In this document: piece after piece, positions 37,688 through 47,615 of the stretch
Numbering within the stretch: position 1 is the stretch's first letter
Layout: each line of letters begins with the position of its first letter
Assembly (NCBI GenBank): GCA_003696725.1
Contig: RFGI01000016.1
Coordinates: 1-49,067 of the forward strand
Reading direction: 5' to 3'
DNA from: Planctomycetota bacterium
Lineage (GTDB): Bacteria; Planctomycetota; Phycisphaerae; Phycisphaerales; UBA1924
Length of the DNA: 49,067 nt
Notes under the pieces: model-generated
What the model was told of the DNA's origin: nothing
Database searches by the model: none
What the model saw: only the letters and a program-made list of their open reading frames with translations
Made by a program: the position numbers and the translations under genes

Positions 37688-37852
37688 ACGGGCCCCGCCG
37701 GGTCGGGGTTCGCGCGGCGCGGGGGACGGCGGTCTCGGAACCGGGCGCCCGCGGTGGACAGGGAGGGCGCGCCGGAGACAATGGCGGGCGGGAGCCCCCG
37801 ATCCCGACCTCGCCCCGCTGGAGCTTCCTCCCGACGTTAGGCTAAACCGACC

Positions 37853-39916
37853 ATGAGCAGCGATCCCAACGCCTTCAAGCGGGCCACGGTTGTCAGCCTG
37901 TTCGGACTTGCGATCCAGGCGGCCCTGGCGCTGACCGTGCTGATCTACGCCTTGATCGGGCGTGACCACGCCGGGGTGACCGCGGCGATCTATCTGGGGC
38001 TGGGCGTCCCGGTGTGGTTCGGGTTGGCGCTGGTCTTCCATCAGCACCGGCTGGCGGCAATCGAGGCCATCGAAGAAGAGATGCTCCTGGCGGGGGGGGC
38101 GGCCGAGGCGTCGGTCTTCCAGGAAGCCGCCGGGGAGCTCCGCGTCGCGGCGCGCAAGGCCGAGTGGATGCACCGGGTCCTGCTGCCCGGGCTGTCGCTG
38201 GCCGTCGCGGGGGCGCTGCTCGTCATCGGGTGGCTGCGGTACTCGGCGGGGCTGGAGTTCCTCAAGCCCGACGGCTTTCTCGCGCCCGGGCTGACAGGCT
38301 GGGCGGTGACCATCGGGCTGGTGATCGCGGCGGTGGGCTTCGTCTTTGCGCGGTTCTGCGCCGGGATGGCCCAGCAGGAGGTGTGGTCGAACCTGCGCGC
38401 CGGGGCGACGTGGGCCGTCGGCGCCGCGGTAGTGGGTTTGCTCATGGCCGTGGCGCACGGGGTGGCGTTCGCCACAACGGACGCGATCCTCAGGCGGCTG
38501 CCCGTGATCCTGCCCGTTCTGATGATGGCGTTGGGCGCCGAGATCATCCTCAACTTCATCCTGAGCGTGTACCGCCCGCGCGTGCCCGGCGAGTTCCCCC
38601 GCCCCGCGTTCGACTCGCGGGTTCTGGCGTTCATCGCGGCCCCCGATCGCCTCGCCGAGTCCATCAGCGAGGCCATCAACTACCAGTTCGGGCTGGATGT
38701 CTCGTCGACGTGGTTCTACCAGCTGCTGAGCCGATCGCTGGCGTTCCTCCTGCTGGTGGGGGGGCTGGTGGTGTGGCTGCTGACGGCCGTCGCGGTGGTG
38801 GGCCCCGACGAGAAGGGCCTGGTGCTGCGCTCCGGGCGGCTGGTGCGGGCGGTGGACTCGACGGTCACCGGCAAGCTGCCCTGGCCCTTCGAGCGGGTCG
38901 AGACCTACCCCGCGGAGAACATGGTCACACTGAACCTGGGCTCGTTCCCGCACCACGCCGAGAACCGCGACCCGATCCTTTGGACCGAGCCGCACGGCGT
39001 CGACGAGACGTACTTCCTGGTGCGCGCCTCCTCGGCCGGGGCAGACGCCGCCCGGCTCGACGACATGGCGCTCGTCTCGGCGGAGATCCCGCTGAAGTAC
39101 GTCGTCGAGGACATGATCGCGTACCAGCTGCTGGCCGCCGACGGCGAGACCGAGCGCGATCGGCACCGGCAGGACCTCCTGGGCAACCTCGCGCGGCGGA
39201 CCGTCATGGAAGTCCTGGCGCGTTTCTCGGTCGATGAGGTTCTGGGCGGCGACCGGGACCGCATCAACCGGGCCCTGCGGCGCCAGATCGAGGCGCAGTT
39301 CGCCGGGCTCAACCGTGACCCGGAGACCGGCGTGGCGCGCGGCTCTGGAGTGCGCATCGTGTTCGTGGGCGTGGTCGGGGCTCACCCGCCGTTCCGGAGC
39401 GAGGTCGGGGCCAGCTTCGAGGCGGTCGTCAACGCGGACCAGCGGCGTCTGGCGGCCGAGGAGAACGCCGGGGCCCGCGCGATCCAGACGCTCGCCTCGG
39501 TCGCCGGAGAGGTGGACCTCGCCCGGCGGATCGTGCAGGAGCTGGACGAGCTCGAGCGACTGACCGCGTCGGGCGCCGACGCCCAGGCCGTCGCCCGCCA
39601 GCGGATCGAGATCGAGCGATTGATCGACCAAGCCGGGGGAGAGGCCGCGGGCCTTCTGCTGGCGGCGCGGGCGGACCGCTGGACGCGGCACATGGACTAC
39701 CGCGGCCGGGCGGCGCGGCAGGAGGGGCGGCTGGCGCTCTACAACGCGGCGCCCGAGGTGTACCTCGCCGGGCTCTATCTGGACGCTCTGCGCGAGGCCG
39801 TCGCCGACAGCCGGCTCTTCATCACCACGGTGGACTCGCCCAGCGTCCGGCTGACGCTCGAACAGGCGCCGGACACCCTCGAAGGCATCCTCAACGAGAC
39901 GAGACAGGAGAACTGA
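37853..39916 (+). CDS. SPFH/Band-7 (HflK-like) protein with polytopic N-terminal membrane domain
   Basis: About 7 hydrophobic segments, then VVGPDEKGLVLRSGRLVRAVDSTVTGKLPWPFERVETYPAENMVTLNLG (HflK-type SPFH) and coiled-coil C-terminus. Confidence 0.85.
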   Translation: MSSDPNAFKRATVVSLFGLAIQAALALTVLIYALIGRDHAGVTAAIYLGLGVPVWFGLALVFHQHRLAAIEAIEEEMLLAGGAAEASVFQEAAGELRVAARKAEWMHRVLLPGLSLAVAGALLVIGWLRYSAGLEFLKPDGFLAPGLTGWAVTIGLVIAAVGFVFARFCAGMAQQEVWSNLRAGATWAVGAAVVGLLMAVAHGVAFATTDAILRRLPVILPVLMMALGAEIILNFILSVYRPRVPGEFPRPAFDSRVLAFIAAPDRLAESISEAINYQFGLDVSSTWFYQLLSRSLAFLLLVGGLVVWLLTAVAVVGPDEKGLVLRSGRLVRAVDSTVTGKLPWPFERVETYPAENMVTLNLGSFPHHAENRDPILWTEPHGVDETYFLVRASSAGADAARLDDMALVSAEIPLKYVVEDMIAYQLLAADGETERDRHRQDLLGNLARRTVMEVLARFSVDEVLGGDRDRINRALRRQIEAQFAGLNRDPETGVARGSGVRIVFVGVVGAHPPFRSEVGASFEAVVNADQRRLAAEENAGARAIQTLASVAGEVDLARRIVQELDELERLTASGADAQAVARQRIEIERLIDQAGGEAAGLLLAARADRWTRHMDYRGRAARQEGRLALYNAAPEVYLAGLYLDALREAVADSRLFITTVDSPSVRLTLEQAPDTLEGILNETRQEN

Positions 39917-39918
39917 CC

Positions 39919-40920
39919 GTGCGATTCAGCCTGCTTCTGGTCTTCGCGGCGGTGATCGTGCTCGGGTTCATCGGCTTCATGCTGACGTACACCGTGCGGT
40001 TCACCGAGGTCGGCGTCGTGACGACGTTCGGCAGCGCCAACGAAGAGAGCGTCGTCCGCGAGGCGGGCCTGAAGTGGCGCGCCCCGTACCCGGTGCAGAA
40101 GGTCACCAAGTACGACACGCGCGTCCGCGTCCTCAACACGCGCAGCGAGACGCTGCAGACGGCGGACAACCGCCAGGTGATCGCCCAGGCGTTCGTCGCC
40201 TGGCGCGTGAGCGACCCGCTGCGGTTCTTCCAGCGGTTCGGGGGCGCCGGCGCCGACGCCCGTGACCATTACCGCGAGGCCCAGCGCGCCGTCGAGGACC
40301 TGGTCCGCGGCGCCCTGGGCGCGGTGTCCGGGTACACGTTCAGCGATCTGTTCGCCGCCGACGGGTCGCGGCTGGCCGAGCTCGAGGCCGAGCTGCTCGA
40401 CCGGCTGCGCGGGGACGCGGACGGGACGCGACGGCTCGCGGACCTCGGCATCGAGGCGGAGTTCGTGGGGATCAGCCAGCTCGTCCTCCCCGCGGAGACC
40501 ACCGAGGCGGTCTTCGCCCGGATGAAGGCCCAGCGCGAGCGGCTCGCCGCCGAGGCCACCAGCCGCGGCGAGGCGCTGGCCCAGACCATCATCAACGACG
40601 CGGAGTCCGCCGCCGCCCGGATCCGCGCGTTCGCCGAGCAGCGCGCCGAGCAGATCCGCGTGCAGGGCGAGATCGAGGCCGCCCAGTACATCGCCACGCT
40701 CAACCAGGCCAAGAACCTCGCCGTGTTCCTGGATCAGCTCGAGTTCATGAAGAAACTCCTGGGCCGGAACACGACGCTGGTGCTGTCCACCGCGATGCCC
40801 GGCCTGGGGATTTTCCGCCCCGACGCCCTGGCCGAGGACCGCACCGACGCCGACGGCGTGCCCGTGTTCTCCGAGCCCAAGGCCCCGGCCGTCGCCACCG
40901 GCCAGGAGCGTGAGGAATGA
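39919..40920 (+). CDS. SPFH/Band-7 protein, HflC-like
   Basis: Single N-terminal TM; YTVRFTEVGVVTTFGSANEESVVREAGLKWRAPYPVQKVTKYDTRVRVLNTRSETLQTADNRQVIAQAFVAWRV. Confidence 0.87.
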   Translation: MRFSLLLVFAAVIVLGFIGFMLTYTVRFTEVGVVTTFGSANEESVVREAGLKWRAPYPVQKVTKYDTRVRVLNTRSETLQTADNRQVIAQAFVAWRVSDPLRFFQRFGGAGADARDHYREAQRAVEDLVRGALGAVSGYTFSDLFAADGSRLAELEAELLDRLRGDADGTRRLADLGIEAEFVGISQLVLPAETTEAVFARMKAQRERLAAEATSRGEALAQTIINDAESAAARIRAFAEQRAEQIRVQGEIEAAQYIATLNQAKNLAVFLDQLEFMKKLLGRNTTLVLSTAMPGLGIFRPDALAEDRTDADGVPVFSEPKAPAVATGQEREE

Positions 40921-42377
40921 GCGACGGCGCGCTCCCCGAAGACGGCGCTCTGACCGGCAACGGCGCCGCGACCGCGCTGGACGCGCCGCCCGCACGCGGT
41001 GCGGCCGTGCTGGACCTCGCCGACAATCAGGCCGCGGGCCCGTCGCTCGACCCGGCGCAGGAATCCCTGGCCAGCGCCCTGCGGCTGACGTTCCGCATCG
41101 TGCAGTTCGTGATGGTGCTGCTGGTGGCCGCGTTCCTCATCAGCGGGGTGCAGACCGTCGGGGAGTCCGAGCGCGGCATCAAGCTCCTCTTTGGCCGGGT
41201 CAGTCAGGCCAACGTCCAGCCCGGCATCCGGTGGAACTGGCCCTACCCCTTCGGCGAGATCGTTCGCGTCGGGACGAGCCAGGAATCGCTGAGCGTCGGC
41301 GACGCCTTCATGCCCCGGCTCTCGGCGTCGCAGCGCTCCCGGCGCTGGACGGAGATCACCACCACCAAGAACCAACTCAAGCCCGGTGAGGACGGATCGG
41401 TGGTGACGGCCGACGGCGCCATTGCGCACCTGGAGTGCTCGGTCGCGTACCATCGCGATGACCCGGTCGCCAACGCGCAGCACGTGTATTCGCTCGACGA
41501 GGCGTCTCTGGTGCGCCTCGCGGTGCAGCGCGGGGTGGTGCTCGCGGTGGCGCAGACCCCGATCGACGCGCTCCTGCGGCAGTCGGCGTCGGGCTCGTCG
41601 GGGTCTCTGTCCGAGCAGATCAGGCGATCGGCGCAGGCCGTCCTGGACCGGTCCGAATCCGGCATCGTGATCGACACGGTGTCGGTGCGAGACCCCCGGC
41701 CGCCGCTGGCCGTCGCCAAGGAGTTCGACGCCGTCGCCCAGGCCGAGGCCGAGGCCGCCAAAGTCCGCGAGGAGGCCAGCCAGGCCGCCCGGCTTGCGCT
41801 GACGGATATGGCCGGGGAGGCGGCCGAGCCCCTGCTGGACCGGATCGACGCGTACGAGCGGGCGCTGGAGCTCGGCTCGGACGCCGGCGAGACGCCCGAC
41901 GCCGTGCTCGCCCAGATCGAGGCGCTGCTCGAGGGCCGGCCCGTCGAGATCGGCGGCCGAACCGTCGAGGCCGCTCCGGGCGGGCAGGTGACGGAGATCC
42001 TCAACCAAGGCCGGCAGTACCGCACGGACGTCGTCGCCCGGGCGCGCTCCCGCGCGGAGGTGTTCCAGGCCAAGCTGGCCCAGTTCCGCACCGACCCGGC
42101 CGTGCTGGTGGCGTCCGATTGGGCCGACGCGTACCTCACGTTCCTGTCCAACCACTACGAGACGATCCTCGTACCGGAGGGCTCCGAGGGCGAGTTGATC
42201 CTGACGCCGGACCCCTCCATCCCGCGCAAGCTCGAGCGCGAGCGGAACCTGCGGCAGGCGCAAGAAACCATCCAAGGGAAGATCGAGTTCCTTCAGAACC
42301 GGTCCAAGCTCCGCGAGCAAGAGCGCCTGGAGCGCGAGGCCCGGCAACGCCGCCAGCAGGGGCGCCCGTCCGGCTGA
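40917..42377 (+). CDS. SPFH/Band-7 protein, second HflK-like
   Basis: ATGA overlap with upstream gene; TM then VGESERGIKLLFGRVSQANVQPGIRWNWPYPFGEIVRVGTSQESLSVGDAF. Confidence 0.86.
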   Translation: MSDGALPEDGALTGNGAATALDAPPARGAAVLDLADNQAAGPSLDPAQESLASALRLTFRIVQFVMVLLVAAFLISGVQTVGESERGIKLLFGRVSQANVQPGIRWNWPYPFGEIVRVGTSQESLSVGDAFMPRLSASQRSRRWTEITTTKNQLKPGEDGSVVTADGAIAHLECSVAYHRDDPVANAQHVYSLDEASLVRLAVQRGVVLAVAQTPIDALLRQSASGSSGSLSEQIRRSAQAVLDRSESGIVIDTVSVRDPRPPLAVAKEFDAVAQAEAEAAKVREEASQAARLALTDMAGEAAEPLLDRIDAYERALELGSDAGETPDAVLAQIEALLEGRPVEIGGRTVEAAPGGQVTEILNQGRQYRTDVVARARSRAEVFQAKLAQFRTDPAVLVASDWADAYLTFLSNHYETILVPEGSEGELILTPDPSIPRKLERERNLRQAQETIQGKIEFLQNRSKLREQERLEREARQRRQQGRPSG

Positions 42378-42412
42378 GCCCCGACACGGGCGATCCCTCC
42401 ACGAGGCCCCGA

Positions 42413-43651
42413 ATGCCCCCGACACCGCGAGACACGCCGGTCGTTTTCACCAAGGGACTGACCAAGGTCTTCCGGGACTTCTGGATGCGCTCGCGCGTCA
42501 CGGCTGTGGACCACCTGGACCTCGAGGTCCGGCCCGGGGAGATCTTCGGCCTGCTCGGGCCCAACGGCTCGGGCAAGTCGACCACGATCAAGATCCTGCT
42601 CGGGCTCTTACACAAGACGTCGGGCGTCGCCGCGGTCTTCGGCAAGCCCCCGTCCGACGTCGCCGTCAAGGAGCGCATCGGCGTCCTGCCTGAGGAGTCG
42701 TACCTCTACCCGTACCTCAACGCGATCGAGACGCTCGACTACTACGGCAAGCTCTTCGAGATCCCGCGCCGGGACCGCGAACGCCGGTCGAATGAGCTCC
42801 TGGAAATGGTCGGGCTGGCGTCGGTGGCGCACCGCCCGATCCACGAATACTCCAAGGGCATGCAGCGGCGGATCGGGCTCGCCCAGGCGCTGATCAACGA
42901 CCCGGAGTTCCTCGTCCTGGACGAGCCGACCTCGGGGCTGGACCCGATCGGCGCCAAGCAGGTCAAGGACCTGATCGTCAGCCTCGCCCGGCGCGGCAAG
43001 ACCGTGCTCCTCTCGAGCCATCAGCTCTCCGACGTCGAGGATTGCGTCGACCGTCTGGTCATCCTCTACGGCGGGAAGAAGCGGGCCGAGGGCACGTGCG
43101 AGGAGCTGCTCACGGCGCGCGACGCCATGAGCCTCGAGACCGACACGCTCGACGAGGAGACCATCACCGAGCTCGAGCGCATCCTCGCGGCGCACGGGCA
43201 CGGCCTGCGCCGGGTCGCCAAGCCCCGGCAGCGCCTCGAAGACCTGTTCATGAGCATCGTCGATCAGGCCCGGGCCGAGCGCCTCGAGACCGGCGGGGCG
43301 CAGGCCGGCGGGGCCACCGCGGCGTTCCTGGTCGGTGAGGCGCAACCCGAGCGGGGCGAGCGGCTCATCGAACGCCTCGTCGCCGATGCGCACGCGCCGG
43401 AGCCCGAAGAGCCGCAGCCGGGATCCGCATCGGCCCCGCCGCCGGATGAGGACGCCCGCATCATCGAGTCGCTCGTCGCGGACGAACACCCCGAGCCCGA
43501 GAGCGCCGCGACGCCCGAGCCGAGCGGCGAGCCGGGGGCGTCGGCGCCCGAGCAGACGCCCAGCGACGAGCCCGACCTGGGCGTGATCGAGTCGCTCCTG
43601 TCGCCCGGTGACGAGGGCTCCGCCGCGGACGGCGAGGGCCGCGGACCGTGA
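42413..43651 (+). CDS. ABC transporter ATP-binding protein with repetitive acidic C-terminal tail
   Basis: Walker A LLGPNGSGKSTTIKILLGL, signature YSKGMQRRIGLAQALIN, Walker B FLVLDEPTSGLDPIG; ~100-aa Pro/Glu/Ala-rich tail. Confidence 0.95.
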   Translation: MPPTPRDTPVVFTKGLTKVFRDFWMRSRVTAVDHLDLEVRPGEIFGLLGPNGSGKSTTIKILLGLLHKTSGVAAVFGKPPSDVAVKERIGVLPEESYLYPYLNAIETLDYYGKLFEIPRRDRERRSNELLEMVGLASVAHRPIHEYSKGMQRRIGLAQALINDPEFLVLDEPTSGLDPIGAKQVKDLIVSLARRGKTVLLSSHQLSDVEDCVDRLVILYGGKKRAEGTCEELLTARDAMSLETDTLDEETITELERILAAHGHGLRRVAKPRQRLEDLFMSIVDQARAERLETGGAQAGGATAAFLVGEAQPERGERLIERLVADAHAPEPEEPQPGSASAPPPDEDARIIESLVADEHPEPESAATPEPSGEPGASAPEQTPSDEPDLGVIESLLSPGDEGSAADGEGRGP

Positions 43652-45561
43652 GGCCGAAAGAGGCGATCGGGGCGCTGGCCCGGCTCCAGCGGACGACGCG
43701 GTTCCGCGTCATCGCGTCGATCGCGGTGGTGGTGATCGCGGCGGTGGGGTACTCGGTCTGGCTGGCGGGCGCTGTGGGCGCGGGCCACGCGGGCGACGCG
43801 ATGGCGGGGTCGGCCGTGACCACGCCGGGCGCCGGCGAGTCCCCGCCGCTGACCGCCGACGCGATCAAGGCGATGGTCCGCACGGGGAGCGCCTGGGCGG
43901 TGGTGGGCGTCGGGACAGCCGTCGCGACGGGCCTGGCGCTGGTGGTGATCTGGCTCGGCGCGGCGCTGACGTACCTGGCGATCGGGGCGCTGGCCGCGGC
44001 CGTCGCCGCGCCCCTGTGGCTGATGGAGCCGACGCGGGCGCTGGGCCAGTTCGCGCTCGGGGCGCTGGCGCTGACGGCGGCGTTCAGCGTGCTCATCCGG
44101 GCGGCGCGGGCGGCGCTGGGCTTAAACCGGCCCGTGCTGGCGATCGCGCAGAACGTGATCGACGAGGCCGTGCGCATGAAGATCAGCCTGGTCTTCATCA
44201 TCGGGCTGATCGTGCTGCTCTCGGCGATGCCGCAGGTCCTGGACCCGGGCCAGCCGCTGCGCTACCGGGTGCAGTCGTTCCTCCAGTACAGCGTGACGGG
44301 GACGATGTGGACGCTGGCGCTGCTGACGCTGTTCTTTTCGACGGCGACGGTGGCCTTCGAGCAGCGCGACCGGCTGATCTGGCAGACGATGGTCAAGCCG
44401 GTGTCGCCCTTGACGTACCTCCTGGGCAAGTGGCTCGGGGTGACGATGCTGAACCTCGCCCTGACGGCCGTCGCCGCCGCCGGCGTGTTCATCTTCGTCG
44501 AGGTCCTCCGCGCCCAGCCGGCGCGGGACGAGATCCGGCCGTACGTCCTGGCCGACGGGACGCCGGGCGTCAGCGAGGATCGGCGGATCCTGGAGACGGA
44601 GGTGCTCGCGGCCCGGGCCGGGACGACCTTCGACGAACCGGAGATCGTGATGGAGCGCGTCGAGCAGCGCGCCGCCGAGCGCCTCCAGGAGGCGATCCAG
44701 CGGGACCTGTCGCTGCGGGACAGCCCCGCCCGGCAGGCGGCCCTGCTGGGCGACATCCGCGAGGAGATCATCAAGACCGCGACCGAACAGTACCGATCGA
44801 TCGAGCCCGGCGGCCGGCGGACGTACCGCTTCAGCGGGCTCGCCGGCGCTGCGGACCTCGGCCGCCCGCTCACCGTCCGGTACCGTGTCAACGCGGGCAG
44901 CAACCACCCCTCGGATCTGTATCACGTCACGTTCCTGAGCGCCGCCGGAGCGACGATCAAGCAGATCCCGCTGGGCGTGACCACCTCGATCCTGCTCCCC
45001 CCCGGCGTGATCGACCCCGAGGGCGCGGTCACGCTGACCGTCGTCAACGGCGACGCCCAGCGCGGGATTCCCAACCCGCTCACGATCCGGTTCCCGCCCG
45101 ACGGGTTCGAGATTCTCTACACCGCCGGGACGTACGAGTCGAACTTCCTGCGCGTCGCCCTGACGGTGTGGGTCAAGCTCGCGTTCCTGGCGGCCGTGGG
45201 CATCGCGTCGGCGACGTTCGTGAGCTTCCCCGTCGCGGTCCTGCTGACGCTGGTGGTGTTGTTCAGCGCCGAGAGCGCGGGGTTTCTGGGCGACACGCTC
45301 AACGAGTTTCCCGTGCGCGACGACGCGGGACATGTCAATTGGCCTGCCCTGATCATCTACCTCATCGCCAGGCCGGTCGCGTCGGCGTTCACGGTCTACA
45401 GCGAGCTCAACCCCGCCGGGCGGCTTGTTGAGGGGCGGCTGGTCGCGTGGGGGACGCTGGCCCACGGGGTGGGCGTGCTGGCGGCGTGGTCGGTGGGGAC
45501 CCTGGGCCTAGGGTGGGCGATCTTCCGCAAGCGGGAACTGGCGATCTATTCGGGGCACTGA
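43648..45561 (+). CDS. ABC transporter permease-like membrane protein
   Basis: GTGA overlap with the ATPase gene; multi-TM; FEQRDRLIWQTMVKPVSPLTYLLGKWLGVTML resembles the minus-strand permease motif. Confidence 0.83.
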   Translation: MRPKEAIGALARLQRTTRFRVIASIAVVVIAAVGYSVWLAGAVGAGHAGDAMAGSAVTTPGAGESPPLTADAIKAMVRTGSAWAVVGVGTAVATGLALVVIWLGAALTYLAIGALAAAVAAPLWLMEPTRALGQFALGALALTAAFSVLIRAARAALGLNRPVLAIAQNVIDEAVRMKISLVFIIGLIVLLSAMPQVLDPGQPLRYRVQSFLQYSVTGTMWTLALLTLFFSTATVAFEQRDRLIWQTMVKPVSPLTYLLGKWLGVTMLNLALTAVAAAGVFIFVEVLRAQPARDEIRPYVLADGTPGVSEDRRILETEVLAARAGTTFDEPEIVMERVEQRAAERLQEAIQRDLSLRDSPARQAALLGDIREEIIKTATEQYRSIEPGGRRTYRFSGLAGAADLGRPLTVRYRVNAGSNHPSDLYHVTFLSAAGATIKQIPLGVTTSILLPPGVIDPEGAVTLTVVNGDAQRGIPNPLTIRFPPDGFEILYTAGTYESNFLRVALTVWVKLAFLAAVGIASATFVSFPVAVLLTLVVLFSAESAGFLGDTLNEFPVRDDAGHVNWPALIIYLIARPVASAFTVYSELNPAGRLVEGRLVAWGTLAHGVGVLAAWSVGTLGLGWAIFRKRELAIYSGH

Positions 45562-45601
45562 GCCGCACGGGCGGCGACCGGCCGGCCAAGGTGAAAGCGT
45601 C

Positions 45602-47578
45602 ATGAAGACCGACACACGGATCCAGCTCGCCGCCGGCGCCGTCCTGGCGCTGGCGCTGGCGTCGGCGATGATCCTGACCCCGTCGATCGCCGCCGAGGCC
45701 GGGCGGGCGCAGCTCGTCTACACCGACCGGGCCGAGGAGGGCGACCCGCCGGAGGTCGCCGTGGGGATCGCGCTGGGCGCCTTCCGCGGGCTCTTTGTCA
45801 ACATTCTCTGGTTCCGCGCCGAGAAGCTCAAGCAGGAGGGCAAGTTCCACGAGGCCGTGCAGCTCTCGCGCACAATCACGCGGCTGCAGCCGCGGTTCCC
45901 GCGCGTGTGGGCCTTCCTGGCCTGGAACATGGCGTACAACATCTCCGTCGCGACGCACACGGCCCGCGAGCGCTGGCAGTGGGTCAACGAGGGGATCCGC
46001 CTGCTGCGCGACGAGGCCATCCCGCGCAATCCCAACGACGCGCTGCTGCACAAGGAGCTCGCGTGGCTGTTCTTCCACAAGATCCAGGGCTTCGCCGACG
46101 ACGCCAACCAGTATTACAAGCGGGAGCTGGCCCGCGAGTGGACCTTCGTCCTGGGCCCGCCGGCGCCCGACGCGCCCACCCGCGAAGAACGCGTGCAGCA
46201 GCGGATCGACATGATCCAGTCGTTCGCGGATGCGCCCGACACGCTCGAGGCGCTGTACGCCCAGGCCGACGCGATGGACGACCCGCCGCCCGTGCGCGAG
46301 CTCGTCCGTCGGCTGCGTGAGGAGGCCCGCCTCGACCTCGACGAGGAGCTGCTGCGCCTGTTCACGCTGCGGGTGATGTTCGATTTTTCGGGGATGCGCG
46401 AGTTCGCCGGCGCCGAGCTGACGGACGCCAACCGGAACCTGGCGCTCGAATCGATCATGAACGAGCCCGGGATGGACGCCGCCTGGCAGCTCCTGATCCC
46501 GTACGTCAGGAAGCGCGTGGTGGTCGATCGTTACCACATGGAGCCCGACCGCATGATCCGCTACACACGGATCTTCGGCCCGCTGGACTGGCGCCACCCC
46601 TGCGCGCACGCGATCTACTGGCTCCAGCGGGGGCTCGAGGAGGCCATGCGCCGCCGCAACAAGCTCGACTTCGACCTGACCAACACGGACCGGACGCTGA
46701 TGGGCGCCATCCAGGACATGTTCCGGTGGGGGACGATCAACTACGACCTCATCAGCGACTCCTACGTGCAGATGTTCAACTTCGATTATGTCGAGGTCTA
46801 CGGCCGGGTGTTCGAGGAGATCGTCGTCCCCCGGGCCAACCGCCGCGGCCCGATCGATTCGGCGCAGGGGGTCGAGCGCGAGGACCGCCCGTTCCGCGTG
46901 ATGGCGATGGGCTACGTCAACTTCCTGCGCGACGTGACGCGCATCTACTACCGCATGGGCGAGCGGGAAAAGGCCGCTGAGACCTTCGAGCGGCTCCGCA
47001 CCTGGCAGGGCATCAACTACAACGAGTCGGAATGGGAGCTCGGGCTGTCGCTGGACGAGTTCATCCGGCTGGACTTCGAGGAGCGGATCGATTCGCCGAT
47101 GTTCGCCGCGACGGAGTTCGCCGCCGCCCTGCGCGACGGGTTCCTGCGCGGGCTGCTCCGCGGCAACCGCGAGCTCTTCACCAACCAGCGCGCCTACGCG
47201 TACGAGGTGCATCAGCACTATCAGAAAAGGCAGAACCGGCTGACCATCGCGGACCCGAACGCCAACCGCATGAACTTCCTCCCGCCGATCTACATCGACG
47301 GTGAGAAGAACGTGCTCCTGAGCGTGCTCATGGAGCTGACGGCCGGGTCGAACGCGGCCCTGCCGATCGAGGCGTCGCTCCTGTACCGCCGGCTCCCGCT
47401 GCGCACGGCTCAGGCGGCCTACGACGACATCGTGAACCTGTTCGGCGCGCGCGTGCGGGACTTCGACCGCTGGTTCCCCGAGCCGCCCGGCATGGAGGAG
47501 TACCGCACGCTCCGGGCGGAGCTGGACGCGGGCTCCGACGCCGCCCGCAAGGCCCTCAACGAGATCGAGATCAAGTAA
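45602..47578 (+). CDS. Membrane-anchored TPR-like protein of unknown function
   Basis: N-terminal TM, then ALGAFRGLFVNILWFRAEKLKQEGKFHEAVQLSRTITRLQPRFPRVWAFLAWNMAYNISV helical-repeat-like sequence. Confidence 0.72.
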   Translation: MKTDTRIQLAAGAVLALALASAMILTPSIAAEAGRAQLVYTDRAEEGDPPEVAVGIALGAFRGLFVNILWFRAEKLKQEGKFHEAVQLSRTITRLQPRFPRVWAFLAWNMAYNISVATHTARERWQWVNEGIRLLRDEAIPRNPNDALLHKELAWLFFHKIQGFADDANQYYKRELAREWTFVLGPPAPDAPTREERVQQRIDMIQSFADAPDTLEALYAQADAMDDPPPVRELVRRLREEARLDLDEELLRLFTLRVMFDFSGMREFAGAELTDANRNLALESIMNEPGMDAAWQLLIPYVRKRVVVDRYHMEPDRMIRYTRIFGPLDWRHPCAHAIYWLQRGLEEAMRRRNKLDFDLTNTDRTLMGAIQDMFRWGTINYDLISDSYVQMFNFDYVEVYGRVFEEIVVPRANRRGPIDSAQGVEREDRPFRVMAMGYVNFLRDVTRIYYRMGEREKAAETFERLRTWQGINYNESEWELGLSLDEFIRLDFEERIDSPMFAATEFAAALRDGFLRGLLRGNRELFTNQRAYAYEVHQHYQKRQNRLTIADPNANRMNFLPPIYIDGEKNVLLSVLMELTAGSNAALPIEASLLYRRLPLRTAQAAYDDIVNLFGARVRDFDRWFPEPPGMEEYRTLRAELDAGSDAARKALNEIEIK

Positions 47579-47601
47579 CCGCCGGCGCGCTCGCGCGGGC
47601 G

Positions 47602-47607
47602 TACACT
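47602..47607 (+). promoter_or_regulatory. TACACT -10-like box 8 nt before the FAH-gene ATG
   Basis: TACACT-gctcggcc-ATG. Confidence 0.45.
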
Positions 47608-47615
47608 GCTCGGCC

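Noticed and set aside
37424-39691. 755-aa minus-strand ORF opposite the SPFH gene
   Set aside because: Arg/Asp/His/Gln-rich shadow translation; the plus strand encodes clear TM and SPFH sequence.
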